A stretch of 64,000 nt of DNA from Gerris lacustris (GCA_951217055.1 OX578276.1:61875307-61939306); one strand, 5' to 3'; numbered from the stretch's first letter, positions 46,960-60,299 are shown. Notes: generated from the letters alone by a model not told the origin. Program-made: numbers and translations.

Positions 46960-49280
46960 TCCCTCCCTCTCCGAAAATATTTCCTGGTACGCTACTGATA
47001 CCTAATTCAATCCATTGGATATTCGGTTAGTAGAAATATTAGTGATATTTTCTTATGTATGTGTACATTAATTTAAAAAATAATGTATGTCATGAATTTG
47101 TAGTATCCAATGAAGTATACAAATGCATCATCTTATTTAATACAGAACATAAACAGAAAGAGAACTAACTATACTTAAGTCTATGTTTTTAATTCTCTTA
47201 GTTCAGACTTCTTATTAAGTAAAATGTCTGTCTTATTCAGCCCAGTTTTCTTGGATGCATTCACTCTACTAAACTATTATATTATTACTTTAGGCCTAAT
47301 TACTGTCCACCGTGTTATTAAACGTTATCCTTATACAAACAATGTGAGTTGTTTTGATGTAAAACCAAAGCTAGTAAAAGTATATAATTTAATAGTGAGA
47401 CAGTGAAGTAATATTTTTCAACAGGTTGGCCTCTGTTCCAGTCAACTTACTTAATTACTACTCTTTGCATTAATTATTCTCCTAAATTATGAAATCCATT
47501 ATTCCTCTTCATTGATTGCAGTAATTCTACCGTATAGTTGATGCTATTCTTTAAACGATCCATAAAATCACATATTATTATGTAGTTTATTAACACCACT
47601 ATTATTAAGTAAGCTTTTTGACACCTGTTATTAAAAATAACAGGATTACCGAAGAAACATTTTTAGCACTCAGAGGAATATAAAATTAAGTCTTATAGGA
47701 TTTTTGGCAAAATAAAACACCAATAAAAATTAAAGCTATATTTTGATATTTAAGATTGAAGCAGGCTTTGTTGTGTTGTAAGTTTCTTTTTAGAGTGAAG
47801 GTAGATTGTTGATTTAGGAAGGTTGGTCTAATCTCCTGTAGAGGAGAATATTTACAGCTGCTTTAATATCAATATTTGAACGTCTCTGTCTAGGGCGTGG
47901 CTCATTAAACCTACAACTATATAAACTTTTTTAGAATTTTTATTTAATTCTTGCACTCATTTTTGAGCAATTATTATGTAAGGTTGTTTTTATTCGAGAG
48001 AGTGCTTCTTTAAGTGAGCCCACTTGTTACACAGGTTGACCTGGATTCGTGGTCGTGCATTCACACAAATCTCAAGCATTTCCCTTCGAACCAATTATCC
48101 TGGTCTCGGCTCCCTCGGAGTACGTATCGAGATTAAAGACAGGGAAAAATATCGCTCCCTAGATATCTTATGCGTAAATCATTTTTGAAAAGATTTAAAA
48201 CCTGTCCGAAAATTCCTACCTCATAAAATTCATTTCGGGTATGAAATCCACCGCGATTAATTATTCCAAATATTCTTTTATAGGCCATAAAATGCTAATC
48301 GATCATCGCCTTGTTTCAACAGTTCTTAATTCATAATCTGATTAATTGACTATATTTTTTTAATGAAGGTTTTATCGGTTAACAGTCTTTCAGGTACCAA
48401 TTGCTTATTTATAATAATCTAATCAATGATCTGGTAGTTGATCCTTATCAATATCTAATTAATAATTCTACCCTACTTATTTTTTATCTATTTTATAAAA
48501 TCTGATAGCATACTTTAATTGGATTTAGATTAAAAAAGTTGTTTATTAAGTCTCTATTGGGACTGTGTTTTATTTTATTAAACATTGCATTACACCTGTG
48601 GTAACACATCTTACCCAATATATAAGTATATGCTATATATTATTATATATATATTTTTTAATTGCCTTCTTATTTAAACGCTAAATCGAATAACCCATTA
48701 ATATTTACTATTTTAAAAGTACTATATGTCTACCCCTACCGTTTGCTCTTAGTTTTTGCTAAGTATAATTAATTAATTAATATCCTAATATAACAAAATG
48801 TTATTACTGTTCTAAGTTTATTTTTATATTCATATAATTTGACTAGGTTAAACCGTAGTAGAAGTTAAATTGTTATTTATTTTAAATGTAATAGATTGAA
48901 AATTTAGTATTGACCTATTTTCATTAATTATATTAATTTAAAGATAAAAATTATTTTGGAAAATATCATTTTAAAAAACACTAAACTTAATGGCTCTCAT
49001 TTGCAGTTTTATATTTTTGTGCAATTTATCGAGCTTTTTCTCCCCTTTAATTTATTGTAGATTGCATTAAATATTCATATCATAAAATATTGGCAGTTGC
49101 AACCAAAAATGCATACATTAAACAAGAAACAAGATGCTGATTTTTAATTAACATATGATGCCATTGTGACATTTAGATTGTAAACCTGCTGCGTATGAAT
49201 ATAAGACATTTGTATGATACGTTATACGTTTTATCTATTTATATCATACGCAGCATTACTTTTTTACGTTGGTAAAACCA
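46960..49280. other. Intergenic: no recognised gene
   Basis: AT-rich. A slightly more GC-rich block at 47990-48200 ('ctcggctccctcggagtacg') has no long frame. No family A-G copy is seen. Confidence 0.35.
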
Positions 49281-49289
49281 AAAAAAGAA

Positions 49290-50065
49290 ACCCTTATAAT
49301 ATAGTTCCGTTACTGTATCTGTCTGTCTGTCTGTCACTCTGTACGGTTTCAATAACTTTTGAATCAAAAGAGATAGAAACATGAGACTTTCCAGTATTAA
49401 AGATCGTTTTGACGCACACTCATGAAAAATATAGCGAACAAAAAATTATCAGCTTTTCAAATCCAAAATGGCGGATAATTCACGTCACAGGATTTTTTTT
49501 TTTTTTAATTTTGAGTGGGGTATCAAATGAAAGGTATTGAAGATTAGATTACAAAAATATATAACACATCAAAATGTGGTGTGCCCCCCCCCCCCCCCCT
49601 CCTTATACTAATTTCATGTTCACAATACCAACAAAACCCTTTTTACGTGTTCTTATTTTTTCTTTGGCCCATCAGACTGGATATTTTCCATATTTTATTT
49701 TTAGTAACAGCGGCAATATAGTATTAGGGGGGAAGGACACACAAAATTTTAATGTTTTTGACAAAATGGAGTGGAAAATTAAACGCTTTCTACAAGTGTT
49801 ATATATTTTTTAATCTACTCTTTAATACCTTTCATTTGATACCCCACTAAATTTTTTTTTTTTTTTTTTTTTTTTTGCATGACGAGAGTTATCCACCATT
49901 TTGGATTTGATCAGCTGATAATATTGAGTTCAATATATTTTTCCTGTTTGCGCGTCGATCTTTAATATTGGAAAGTTTCATGTTTTTATCTCTTTTGATT
50001 CAAAAGTTATTGGGACCGTACAGAGAGACACACAGACACACACATGAACGAAACCCTAACAAGAT
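49290..50065. mobile_element. Foldback repeat of about 780 bp
   Basis: 'tctgtctgtctgtctgtcac' and 'caataacttttgaatcaaaa' at the left are mirrored by 'ttttgattcaaaagttattg' and 'acacacagacacacacat' at the right. 'gtatcaaatgaaaggtatt' near 49520 is mirrored by 'aatacctttcatttgatac' near 49830. The middle holds poly-C and an AT-rich spacer. No coding region. Confidence 0.7.
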
Positions 50066-50379
50066 TGTGAGCCCCAGATGAGTATTGAACCAGGGAACCC
50101 TACTCTACTCTCCTTATTCTGCACTGTTTTTTTGGGGCCATCCTTATAAATTGATTTATATTTATTTACTTTCATAAAGGGGGAAATAATCAAATGTTAT
50201 TTCAGCATATAATAGCGTATATGCCTAATAACATACTAGACTCTAAAAAGTACTTGGATTCAAGTACTTCCCTGTGATTTTTTATATTTGCCTAACTACA
50301 TAGTATCAAAAAAGTACAGTATTTGTTTAAAATATGTGCCATTTTACTTTTTCATAAACGTAGCATAATATAGGTATAT

Positions 50380-50665
50380 TGAGAAAGTATTGTGATGGCG
50401 AGAAAATTCTATTTTTGATCAATTTACGTTGAAGTCTAAAATAGTTGTATTACAAAATGTCTTTGCAAAATGAATTTAAAAATGTAGTCTGTGCAGACGC
50501 GTTGAGCTAAATCTACTTGGCCAATTTCGAGGAAATTTGGCATACATGTTCAGAAAAATCATATTTCAACGGCATTGATTAAAAGAAGTCTAAAATGTAG
50601 TCTATTTAAATAGGAATCTATAACTATAATCATATAAGTCTTCCCGGGAATAACTAACGTATATA
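50380..50665 (+). repeat. Family D repeat, diverged copy 5
   Basis: 'gagaaagtattgtgatggcg' at the start, 'ggcatacatgttcag' in the middle and 'cttcccgggaataac' at the end. The left half is rearranged. Confidence 0.6.
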
Positions 50666-50769
50666 GTTATAGGATTAATAACAAACGTATAGTTATTGGC
50701 CAGTTATTTATTTTTTTTTTTTTCCAGCTCAGATGAAAGTGTAGCTATTATAGTTTTCAATAAGCTTAA

Positions 50770-51370
50770 CACATGAACCATTTTTTTAATTGCTTTCTCC
50801 TTTTCTCTCTTTACTCACTTATGAGAACGTCTATTTTAAAGACAATGATACGGGGACAAGTGGTAGAATATATCTCACTGATAACATGGCGTCAGTCTTA
50901 TACTGATTTCATTTCATACTTCATATGTGTTGATATTGTTTTATTTCATTGGTCAATATTAATAAAGAGTTGTGATACTACTGCCATTGTTTTAGTTATT
51001 TGTGTTCAAATGCTCTTTACTAAAAACTATACCCGTTATAAAGTTTTGGTAAAAAGTTAGGATATTAACTCGATATGATTATATTTTTGTTCCAAGAATG
51101 ACAGAGAAAAAAAAAACCCCAACGCGAGTCTGTTTGTCTTGTGATAAGGAGTCGGAATATGAATTGAGTGGTTCCTATTATCGGATGGATATCAGAGTTC
51201 TAAAGTGGTTTGGTGTATTCAAGTGCGGCCAAGGTAGGTGGGTTAGTCGCACCGATTGCGCGCTTCCATTCACTCACAATCCGATTTATTATTTAATTCT
51301 GTGTGTTCGAGTGAAACGTGTTTTTTTTCTTAATGTTAATTTTTATTTTGGTATAATCTTTAGCTGTTGA
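50770..51370 (+). other. Two open frames of unknown origin
   Basis: Frames at 50773-51060 (95 aa) and 51098-51370 (90 aa). The second starts MTEKKKTPTRVCLSCDKESE and has two C-x(n)-C features, but I do not recognise a domain and it ends in a low-complexity hydrophobic run. No splice context or signal peptide supports a host gene. Confidence 0.15.
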
Positions 51371-51374
51371 TATA

Positions 51375-52170
51375 TAGATTTTTTTTTATAGATTCTGTGA
51401 TAATATGCAATCACTATTCCTATAATAAATAGTATATATCTGTTTCCTGTTTAAATTACATTTATGAGAAATTATTACTGGAAAATAATAATTTATTTAC
51501 AAATTTTTATGGCAAAAAATATATGTGCTAATAAAAAAAACTACTCAATGTAATACCAAAAGCCAAAAAACGCATTTGCCTCAATATTCATCAAATTGCA
51601 AATACTTCTCTAGTAATTAACAATGTCGTTAATGGGTGAATTTTCTCTATTTTGGCTTTTTATATAGGTATAGAAAATGTATGGGATAAGTTAACAATTT
51701 AGATAGTTAAATTTATATTTATCACCCCCTTTTAAATTTGAGTGTTATAATTATTATTAAAGCTAACTTTTTTATTACGAAACCGTCTGCAATATTAACT
51801 GTATTAAGAATTTCAATTAGCCCTTGCTTTCCATTATGTTCGTATTTTTAAGAACATTCTACGCCCTATCCCCCCCCCCCCCCTTCGGAGTATATTTTCA
51901 TCCAATAGGCCGTTTAAGTCAATACATAATATGTTTTTCCGGCGATAAAAACTACCCTTATTTTGCTCACATGTGGTTATATAATATATTTATGTATGCA
52001 TATTTTCGGGCACCAGCACCCGAAAAGTGGATAGAAATAAATAACTTTATCTTAACTGTATTCAACTATTAATCAATTGAATTATTATTATTGTTTATCA
52101 TGTAAGTAAGAATACTATCATTTGCCGGCCTTATCTACTTCAACCTGTTCAGTAGTAGCGCAGATGTCGC
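51375..52170. other. Intergenic: no recognised gene
   Basis: AT-rich, with a poly-C run near 51870. No repeat-family match. Confidence 0.4.
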
Positions 52171-52174
52171 CTTT

Positions 52175-52530
52175 ATAGGGTTTCGAGATCATCCTAGAAA
52201 CCCATATACTTTTAGTAGTTTTCCCGTCCTTCCTTCGCATCTTGGTTCTCCTGACCTATTACAGCTAGAAATTAGAAATTTCGTATACAAGTGCAACTTT
52301 TTTTCCCCAAAACCGATAAAATGTTGCGAACTTCACAACTCGACTTTTGTGACCTAATCCCCCAAAAAAAATCTTTTGGGAGATAGTTTTAAAGTTATTC
52401 CAAATTAGATCACAAATTTGATTTAAAAAAAATGTCCCCCCTTTCACTAAGGACTGATTCTATAAATGCGAAAAAAATATAAATATACATCTCTGTGGGC
52501 CAATGATATTTCCGGGAGTTCAATTATTAA
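52175..52530 (+). repeat. Family C repeat, short diverged copy 2
   Basis: 'gggtttcgagatcatcctag', then 'ccccaaaaccgataaaatg' and 'ggccaatgatatttccggga'. The internal units are reduced. Confidence 0.65.
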
Positions 52531-52839
52531 TTCATGTCTTCATAGGTAACTTCGTAATTTATGTCCACCAACAGTTTTCGATGTTTTTAAATAGATATTA
52601 AATAATACGGCTGGTGTAATTCTTATAGTGTTTAGAATTTAAAATAATTGTGTGCTGCCTTTTATTAAACCCCTCAATTATATTATAAATATAGAGACTT
52701 GAAATTCCCTGTTATGATAGCTTTTTAAAAGAGTTGACTTATATAGTTCAAGGTTATTTACGTTCATGGAAAATCCGCGTAACTTATTCAAAAAAGTGGT
52801 TATACGGAATCATATAGAGGTATGGAAATAACAGAATGC

Positions 52840-53300
52840 ATTACACACTCGTCTAGCCTAACAATGTGCCCCTCTCCTAGTGTACGTTCCCCGTTTCTTG
52901 CTGCACTTTTCCTATATACTCAGTTTCTCGAAAGCATTGCTTCGACCTAGTGGAAAATTAACAATAGATACGACCTGGCAAGCAAAGCCTTGCGCAAATC
53001 TCTGACATAATCCCCTACGCGTCTGGTTTCTTTTCTTTCTATTTTTTTTCTTTTCCCTTGTCAGTTCTTTCATAGTAGATCGGTGCCAAAACGTGGAGTT
53101 GATACATTTAGAGACAAGGACCTGTCAGAGCGTAGTCATACGGTTATAATAGACCTTCTCCAAACTTGTCTCGACTGGATTTCGTTGTTTTTACCACCAA
53201 ACACGCATTTCCCTACTATTAAACTGACACTAAGCTGCCAGGTGTTTCTTTCTTGTCACTCCCCTACTCTATAAATCCTATTAAGATTAACAAAAATACC
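52840..53300. other. Less AT-rich island, unidentified
   Basis: Higher G+C than its flanks, pyrimidine-rich near 53030-53065. No frame with a recognised domain. Confidence 0.25.
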
Positions 53301-53469
53301 GACCCTCCCCCCTTTCGTTTTTATTTAGAAATCCAGTGAATAGATATATCTGTCGGGTGAAAATGTCGTAGATAATTAATTCCTCCCAACCTATTGGCTA
53401 TACACTATTTATTGTACTACTTACTACTTAACTACTTAATACATTTTAAAAACTGAAGAAACTATTCAG

Positions 53470-53471
<2 letters not shown>

Positions 53472-53562
<91 letters not shown>
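53472..53562. repeat. AT then TG compound microsatellite
   Basis: (AT)n from 53472 to about 53539 followed by (TG)n to 53562, uninterrupted. Confidence 0.95.
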
Positions 53563-53649
53563 CGTGTATGTGTATCAATAAATATATCTTGTTATTTGTA
53601 AACACATTACATTCACACTCACCTTTCTTTACATACAAGCATATGTATA

Positions 53650-55560
53650 TCAAATTATCAAGTAATGCTTTTTAAATAATGATAAGAGGAAAATATTTAG
53701 GAGAAATTTCCTTATTCAAATTCAAAAAATATGTTAGTTAATATGCGTATATATATATTTAATGATTTTATGATTAATTCAATCCTCATTGTTACTCAAG
53801 GCAGTAAGCCTTGTTCAAAATCTTAGTCCAAAGATTACTCATTTATAGATAAGGCTTATCAGTTGGAACTCTTGAAATGAGTACTGTACGAATGTTAATT
53901 AAACAATTTTACACTTCTTATGCCAACCCCAATCTTTATAATATTGACTAAATATTAACCCTAAATCATATTGGATACTATATAACTTATAGAAACCACT
54001 TTATTAAGATAGGTAAACAAAAATTAATATGAATTGTCATTTAATTTATCATATGAATTATTTTTACTCACTTAATTTGTGATTTGGAATAAATTTTAAT
54101 CAAAAGTCTAAATTTCCTTTTGACTTCAAGCCTTCCCCCAATTAATCCATCTAAACAAATATTACCCAAAAATATTATATAATAATGTTTTTAGTAACAG
54201 TTCCTATTATTAAAAATAATAAATAGATATATTTAGAAATACTGAGAATTGTTTAATAGATCTATCTACTAAATTAATTGAGTACTTATATTTTTTATTG
54301 GCATGTTATTTTTCTTTTTTTTGCCATAAATTTGTAAAAAGAAAAAAATTATTATTGCCTATTGTTTATTTATAATCTTTAGAGAGCTGGTTTTGTATTG
54401 CAATATACTCTATTAGTATACAGTCCGTGAGATTATTTAACTGGAGTTCTGTTAATAATATAGTGTAAAATTTTAATTGGTGAAATCATGAGTGTGGCTG
54501 ATGTGCAGCAGAGAGTAATATACAGGAGTTCAAAATCTTTCAGCTTTAATTCGGCTTTTAACAGGCAAAGGAACTGCGCTATCAGGAGAAAAAACTCCAG
54601 GCCTCGGTCTTTCCCAGGAGTAGAGTAAGCACGACATTTGTTTTAACTAAAACATATTTATTAACTAAGAATCTAGCCGTTACAGGAACAATTTAACCTA
54701 TTCTTTTCTAAGTTAAGGTGATTTTGTAGTTCGAGATGATTAAAGAGATTGAATTTTGTTTAACCTGAATATTACCCATTTAAACTTATACCTTATTCAT
54801 GTAATATTCTCTTAGTCACCACTAACGATAGCATGACATTTTCTTATGTTTTTCGACGTTCCAATTTTCGCAATTGTAGGTTATATTACGGGAGACCACT
54901 GCATGTCCTCGATTGGCTATCAATGTAATGCCACCAGGAGGCTCGCCGAAACAATTAAAATGTTTGAATGAGTAGTATTAGAGATGTTAACGGTTAACTT
55001 TGACCCTGCATGTTAAAAAAATGTAGTTTGTGACAAAAACATATATATGTTTGAATTGATTTTTATTTATCTAACAGTTGTGAACATGAGTATGCCTCGA
55101 GAAGGGGGCGAAATATAGTTATGTGATTGAAGATTAGTAGAGATTTTATTTCCTCTTTCGGCCCAATAAGTTCAAATAAATAATCAATAACATGAGGAAC
55201 AATAACAAGACGAACAAAAATGATCATCATCGTTTCACTACATTAACATAAAAATATACCTAACAATTAATTTATATATCTGAGCACACGGCAGTGCCCA
55301 AGGCCAAGTTCCAGTAATCATGCAGTGTACCTTTACTTGAACCAATTCACTCGGTTTTTCTCAACCTCTTGTCTCTGCTTCCTCTTAATATAGTCTTTTC
55401 AAATTTGAAACATACGAGTAGATTGAGCTTAAGTAGAGCTTCTTGTACTTTTTGCATCATATATAATACTCTATACCCGTGTTATTCTTTGACGGTTGCA
55501 TATATGGAGAAAATTCAGTGGCTTTGCTTCACTTCACTGCCTATGCTGAAGCCAGCAAAA
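53650..55560. other. Intergenic: no recognised gene
   Basis: AT-rich. A short GC-richer patch near 54890-54960 ('ccaccaggaggctcgccg') may be an element fragment. Nothing else is supported. Confidence 0.35.
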
Positions 55561-55570
55561 TAGAATGATA

Positions 55571-55994
55571 TCCCCAAGAAAAACCTAACCGTGAAAAAAG
55601 GGCCAAGTTCCAGACCTCTCCCAAAAATGTCAGCCTATCAAAGTAGTTAAATAAACATTGGGACCAAGTCTGTTCTTTCTTTATAACATCACCTCACTTT
55701 TCTCTTACTTTCAAGAGCAACACTGCTCTTTTATTTGTATTACTTACCACTTTGCTAGTTTTTGAACATCACTATCATATTTGTAGTCACATAGGAGTTA
55801 CGAGAAGGAGAGATTTCGGAAGAAATAAAGAATTTCCCGACACCCTTCCAAAAATAACCTTATTCAGAAACTGGCCTAGTATTAAGCAATAAACATAAAA
55901 GAGCTGTGTTATAGACTAAAGAGAGAGCAGATTTGGCCACAATGTAGATATTGCTACTTTGGCCCTTTATTCACGGTTAGGATTTTGTTGGGGA
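55571..55994. mobile_element. 424-bp MITE-like element with inverted ends of about 36 bp
   Basis: 'cctaaccgtgaaaaaagggc' inside 55571-55606 is mirrored by 'gccctttattcacggttagg' inside 55959-55994, with few mismatches. No target duplication is clear. The bases right after it (55995-56080) match a segment at 33090-33165 ('ggttccagtaaag'). Confidence 0.65.
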
Positions 55995-56084
55995 TCTAAG
56001 TATATTTAATAGGATAATGGGGGAAGGTCCAATGTGTCCTGAGTGGTTCCAGTAAAGCAATGGCTCTTCCGTTTTCCTAGATCA

Positions 56085-56880
56085 AAGCAGCTGATTATTT
56101 TTTATTAATTTATATGATTGTATTTTTTTCTTTTGTGAGATTTTCAACCCTTATTAACACTTTTAGATGTTATTCTAATGTTCGGCGTGAACTGAGAGTG
56201 ATATTTTATTTACGCAGTCAGTTCTTTGAAATGTTTTGTTTTAACAATGATTTGACCCTTTTGGGATCTTTGTGTGGGTCTGAATAGTATGAGGTAGCAC
56301 AGTAAATAATTATCTAAATTTCATGTGAAACAAACCTGGGATTTCGTTGAACTTCCACAGATTGAATAAAACACAAGATTACAGGCAATGCGTTTATTGG
56401 TAATCTTTAATCTGAGTTTTTCTTTGGATAATTCTTACCCAACCAATCCTTGCAGCTTTAATTTAAACAATATGTAATATGCAGTCGGTTCCGCTGATGA
56501 ATTTTATTATTTGTCCAGATTTGATATTAGCCTATATCTGACCGTTCTTAAAATGTTATCCTGAGCATTTTCCTAGTGCTTCCATACGAGTGGCCTCTAC
56601 TCTAATGACATTTATAATTATAAGAATTACATAGTTTATTTATTTATATAAATCCGGAAAGTAAATAGTGCTTTCGCTCAGCTGTACTCCCTATTATTAA
56701 GCAATATCATATCACAATAGGAAAAGTCTAGAATCTGCTCTACGAACGTAAAATCAGTTTTATGCTGTTAACACCTGGAAGGTGACGATAAGGTCAAATA
56801 GCCTATTAGTTGTTCTAAGCTTAAGTTCATAGAAATTGTGTGCTAAGTAGTGTTTGTATATAAATAAAGTAATTTAACTC
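56085..56880. other. Intergenic: no recognised gene
   Basis: AT-rich sequence without repeat-family match or exon signature. Confidence 0.35.
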
Positions 56881-56884
56881 GTTT

Positions 56885-57720
56885 TTAGGGTTTCGAGGTC
56901 GTCCTAGAAACCCATATGCTTTTGGTAGTTCGTCCGTCCGTCCGTCGCATCTTGGAGTATATCTCCCGACCTACTGAAGCTATAGACTTGAAATTTGGTA
57001 TACAAGTTAAACTTTTTTGCCCAAAAACAGATAAACTATTGCGGACTTAAACACTCCAAATTTCTGCGATCAATTGCGAATAGATCGCAATATTTTATAT
57101 TTGTTGTAATTTACAAGTTGGGTATCATTTCAAAGGTATTGAAATGTAGATTACAAATATATATCGCGTTCCCAAAATGGCGGCCATTTTACCCCCCAAA
57201 AAATTAAGACAAACCTAAAATGTACCCCCCCCCCCCCCCTGTACTACCCCATTAGGATAGGTCCTAAGAAGGGCAAAAACACATAAATATATATCTCTGT
57301 GGTCCAATGAAATTTCCGGGTGTTGGTCTAAAGAAAAGTAAAATATTAGAAATTTTAGGGGGCCGTAACTCTGGAGGCCCAATATTTTTGTCATTTGAAA
57401 ATTCGAAGTTGGGTATCATTTTAAAGGTATTGTAATTTCGTTTACAAAAATATATCGTGTTTCCAAAATGGCGTCTATTTTACCCCCCTCAAAAAATTAA
57501 ATCCAAACGCAAAAACGAAAATCCCCCCCCCCCCCGCTACCCCCTTAGGACAGGAGCTAAAAATAAGGCAAAAATACAGAAATATGTATCTCTGTGGTCC
57601 AATGATATTTCCGGGAGTTGATATAAAGAAGTCAAATTTTAAAAATTTTAGGGGGCCGTATCTCTGGACCCCCAAAATTTTTTCAATTTTCGAAACTTTT
57701 GGGATTTTTTAGAGTAGCTG
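56885..57720 (+). repeat. Family C dispersed repeat, longest copy 3
   Basis: 'agggtttcgaggtcgtccta', 'gttcgtccgtccgtccgtcg', 'attgcggacttaaacactcc'. A unit of about 290 bp ('gttgggtatcatttcaaagg ... ggtccaatgaaatttccggg') occurs twice (57105-57400 and 57405-57690), each with a poly-C run (57223-57239 and 57523-57535). Confidence 0.8.
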
Positions 57721-58119
57721 CTTAAGCAAAATTGTTTTTTTGATTGTTTATTTGACTTGATTTTTTTTGTTTGTTTGTTTGTTTATTGTTTGTGCCGTTT
57801 ATATCAAATCCTGCTCTTGATTCTTGATATGAATAAAGTTAACAGTGACATCTATACCTAACCCTGCCATTGAGCTTTGACCTTTAACAGCACAGAAAGG
57901 TCAGAAAGAGATCTAGGGGAAATGAACTTAAGTCTACAAGGAATCTGGAATAAATATGCGACACAAAAAGTAATAATACTGTAGCTATATAGATGAAATT
58001 GAATGTCTAATATTCCAAAAAATTAAATGTATCTTATATAGAGGTTAGACAAATTCTATTTATAGTCACTGGTTGGGTACACTTTGTTAAAATATAGAGC
58101 CTCCATGAACAAATCTGCT

Positions 58120-58735
58120 TTTTACTTTCTCATATAAAGAGAAGTATTGTGATGGCGCGAAAATTCGATTTTGAGATTTTGATGAATTTATATATTTTGA
58201 GGTCCCCTGAGTTCAAAAAAGAGGTTTTTAAAAAATGTCTGTCTGTCGTCTGTGCAGACGCCTAGAGCCAAAACTGCTGGGCCGATTTTAACGAAATTTA
58301 GCATACATGTTCAAAAAAATCATACCCCGATTCGAAATCGAGATATGAATTTTAGCTCCAAATTGGGGGCGCTACCCCCCAAAAACTCTTAATGAACGTG
58401 AAAAAAAATATTTCTCGGACGGTTCTTACGATTTTGATTAAAAAATTATAAAATGTAGTCCATTTAAATCCGGATCTAACGATGTAAGTCGTTTTCCCGG
58501 GAAAAGTCTAGTTCCTGAAAAAATAGCTTAAAACGCGGACGGAGAGCGTCTGGGTTCGATTCCCCGTCCAGGAGAAGTTATTTTTATGATAAATTTTGAT
58601 TAAATATTTAATAATAATTAAATGTAGGTACATACGACTACTAACTGCAGACTACTAAAACAGAGGGCTAAGTAATTACGAACTCGTATATGAGAAAGTT
58701 GTCTAAGTTGTCTCGGACCGATTTTTTTATATTAT
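58120..58735 (+). repeat. Family D dispersed repeat, fullest copy 6, with tRNA-like B box
   Basis: From 'tactttctcatataaagaga' through 'gtgatggcgcgaaaattcg', 'ggccgattttaacgaaattt' and 'gttttcccgggaaaag' to 'gttgtctcggaccgat'. It contains an exact pol III B box, GGTTCGATTCC, at 58553-58563, bracketed by GGACGG and CCGTCC. Confidence 0.8.
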
Positions 58736-58750
58736 ACATTTTATTGTAAG

Positions 58751-58993
<243 letters not shown>

Positions 58994-59284
58994 ATGATAT
59001 TTCAGTCTCGTTGCAAATTAAAATAACTTGATTACTGCGAAATGGAATACAATAATACATGAAATATAATTAAAAATATAATTATTTTATATTCACATTA
59101 CAATATTGTGAACAACTTAAAAGCTTTTTCTTTGCCTCTATTAATATTAAATTTTAAAATGTTGATGGCCTTTAAACGTGAAATGTCCAAATCTATTAAT
59201 TTTAAGAACAATAAAAATAACTTGTAAGGTCAGAGGATATTTATATATATTAAATGCTATATAAAGGTTTTATTATAATGTAAG

Positions 59285-59480
59285 CGGGGTAATATGGTGA
59301 ATGTAGGAAGCGGTCAGTTGCATCAGCGGTGGTTTGCTGCCACACTATGGTCGCCTAGTCTGGCTTTATGCTCATTAACCATTAGGCAATTATTACGGGG
59401 TATAGGCTGGGACAACCAGCCAAGGACAAAAAAATTCGAGCCGTCAGTCCGCCTACAATATATAACGCACTACCAACCTG
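59285..59480 (+). other. Less AT-rich patch, unidentified
   Basis: Part of an open frame (59294-59524, 76 aa) with no recognised domain. Higher G+C than its surroundings; probably a transposon fragment. Confidence 0.2.
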
Positions 59481-59810
59481 TTTCTATATATTTTTGTTTT
59501 CTTTCTCTTTCGCTTAAAATATAAAATGAGCTATTTCCGAATTAATTTATTACAGACCGAACTGATCCAGTCAGGTATATTTCGAAACCGATCCTTTTGC
59601 ATTTAGTTTAGTACATTTCTTTTATCAATATAAAATGAACGGTTTAATTAATTGCCGGTGGAATGCAGTAGTACTTCAATTTTAAATGAAACAGTATTAT
59701 CGGATTATATATATTATTACTAAATCGGCACTTAAAATGGACATATGCCATTAATTAAAAATATATGTAATTATTCATGTACGTATTTATTGGTTTCTCT
59801 TTAGAGTACT

Positions 59811-60047
59811 TATAATTTTGCTTTCGATTTTACCTAAGGTAAAGGAAACATTGTGACCATTCTGAAGAACAATAGTACATTACGCGTCTAGTGCGGAAAG
59901 TAGCATTTTACATGCGAGTGTGGAGTTTGCACCCAAGCGATAGCGAGGCAAAATGCTACTTTCCGCACTAGACGCGTGTTCTTCTTCAGAATGATCACAA
60001 TGCTTCCTTTTTCCTTTACCTTCGGTAAACTCGAAAGCAAAATTATA
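59811..60047. repeat. 237-bp compound palindrome with a perfect 28-bp inner stem
   Basis: The inner arms at 59882-59909 and 59950-59977 (ACGCGTCTAGTGCGG..., ending GTAGCATTTT) are exactly complementary around a 40-nt loop. The outer arms are inverted family A ends ('cattctgaagaac' with 'gttcttcttcagaatg', and 'tataattttgctttcg' with 'cgaaagcaaaattata'). Confidence 0.85.
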
Positions 60048-60265
60048 TTGCAAGAGTTGCGTACCGTATTTTATCGACGATTGTTGGATATTAATAATAA
60101 ATACAGAAAAAAACTATTATTTTAATTAAACAGCCTATTAGTTTTGTTAAATGTAAACAAGCACGCTAATCGTGCGATAAAGAATTATAAAACGAAAATT
60201 ATCACTTTCTACGCATCTAAACAAAGATAAATTGTTTATGTGTCGTATCAATCGTAGATAAAATG
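60048..60265 (-). repeat. Family G element, reverse copy
   Basis: 'gcgtaccgtattttatcgac' and 'cacgctaatcgtgcgataaa' match the 17440-17905 element in reverse, ending 'cgtatcaatcgtagataaaa'. The inner hairpin at 59882-59977 is the other end of G. Confidence 0.6.
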
Positions 60266-60299
60266 TTTTAATAACTCTTAATTTTTTTTTTAATTTTCC

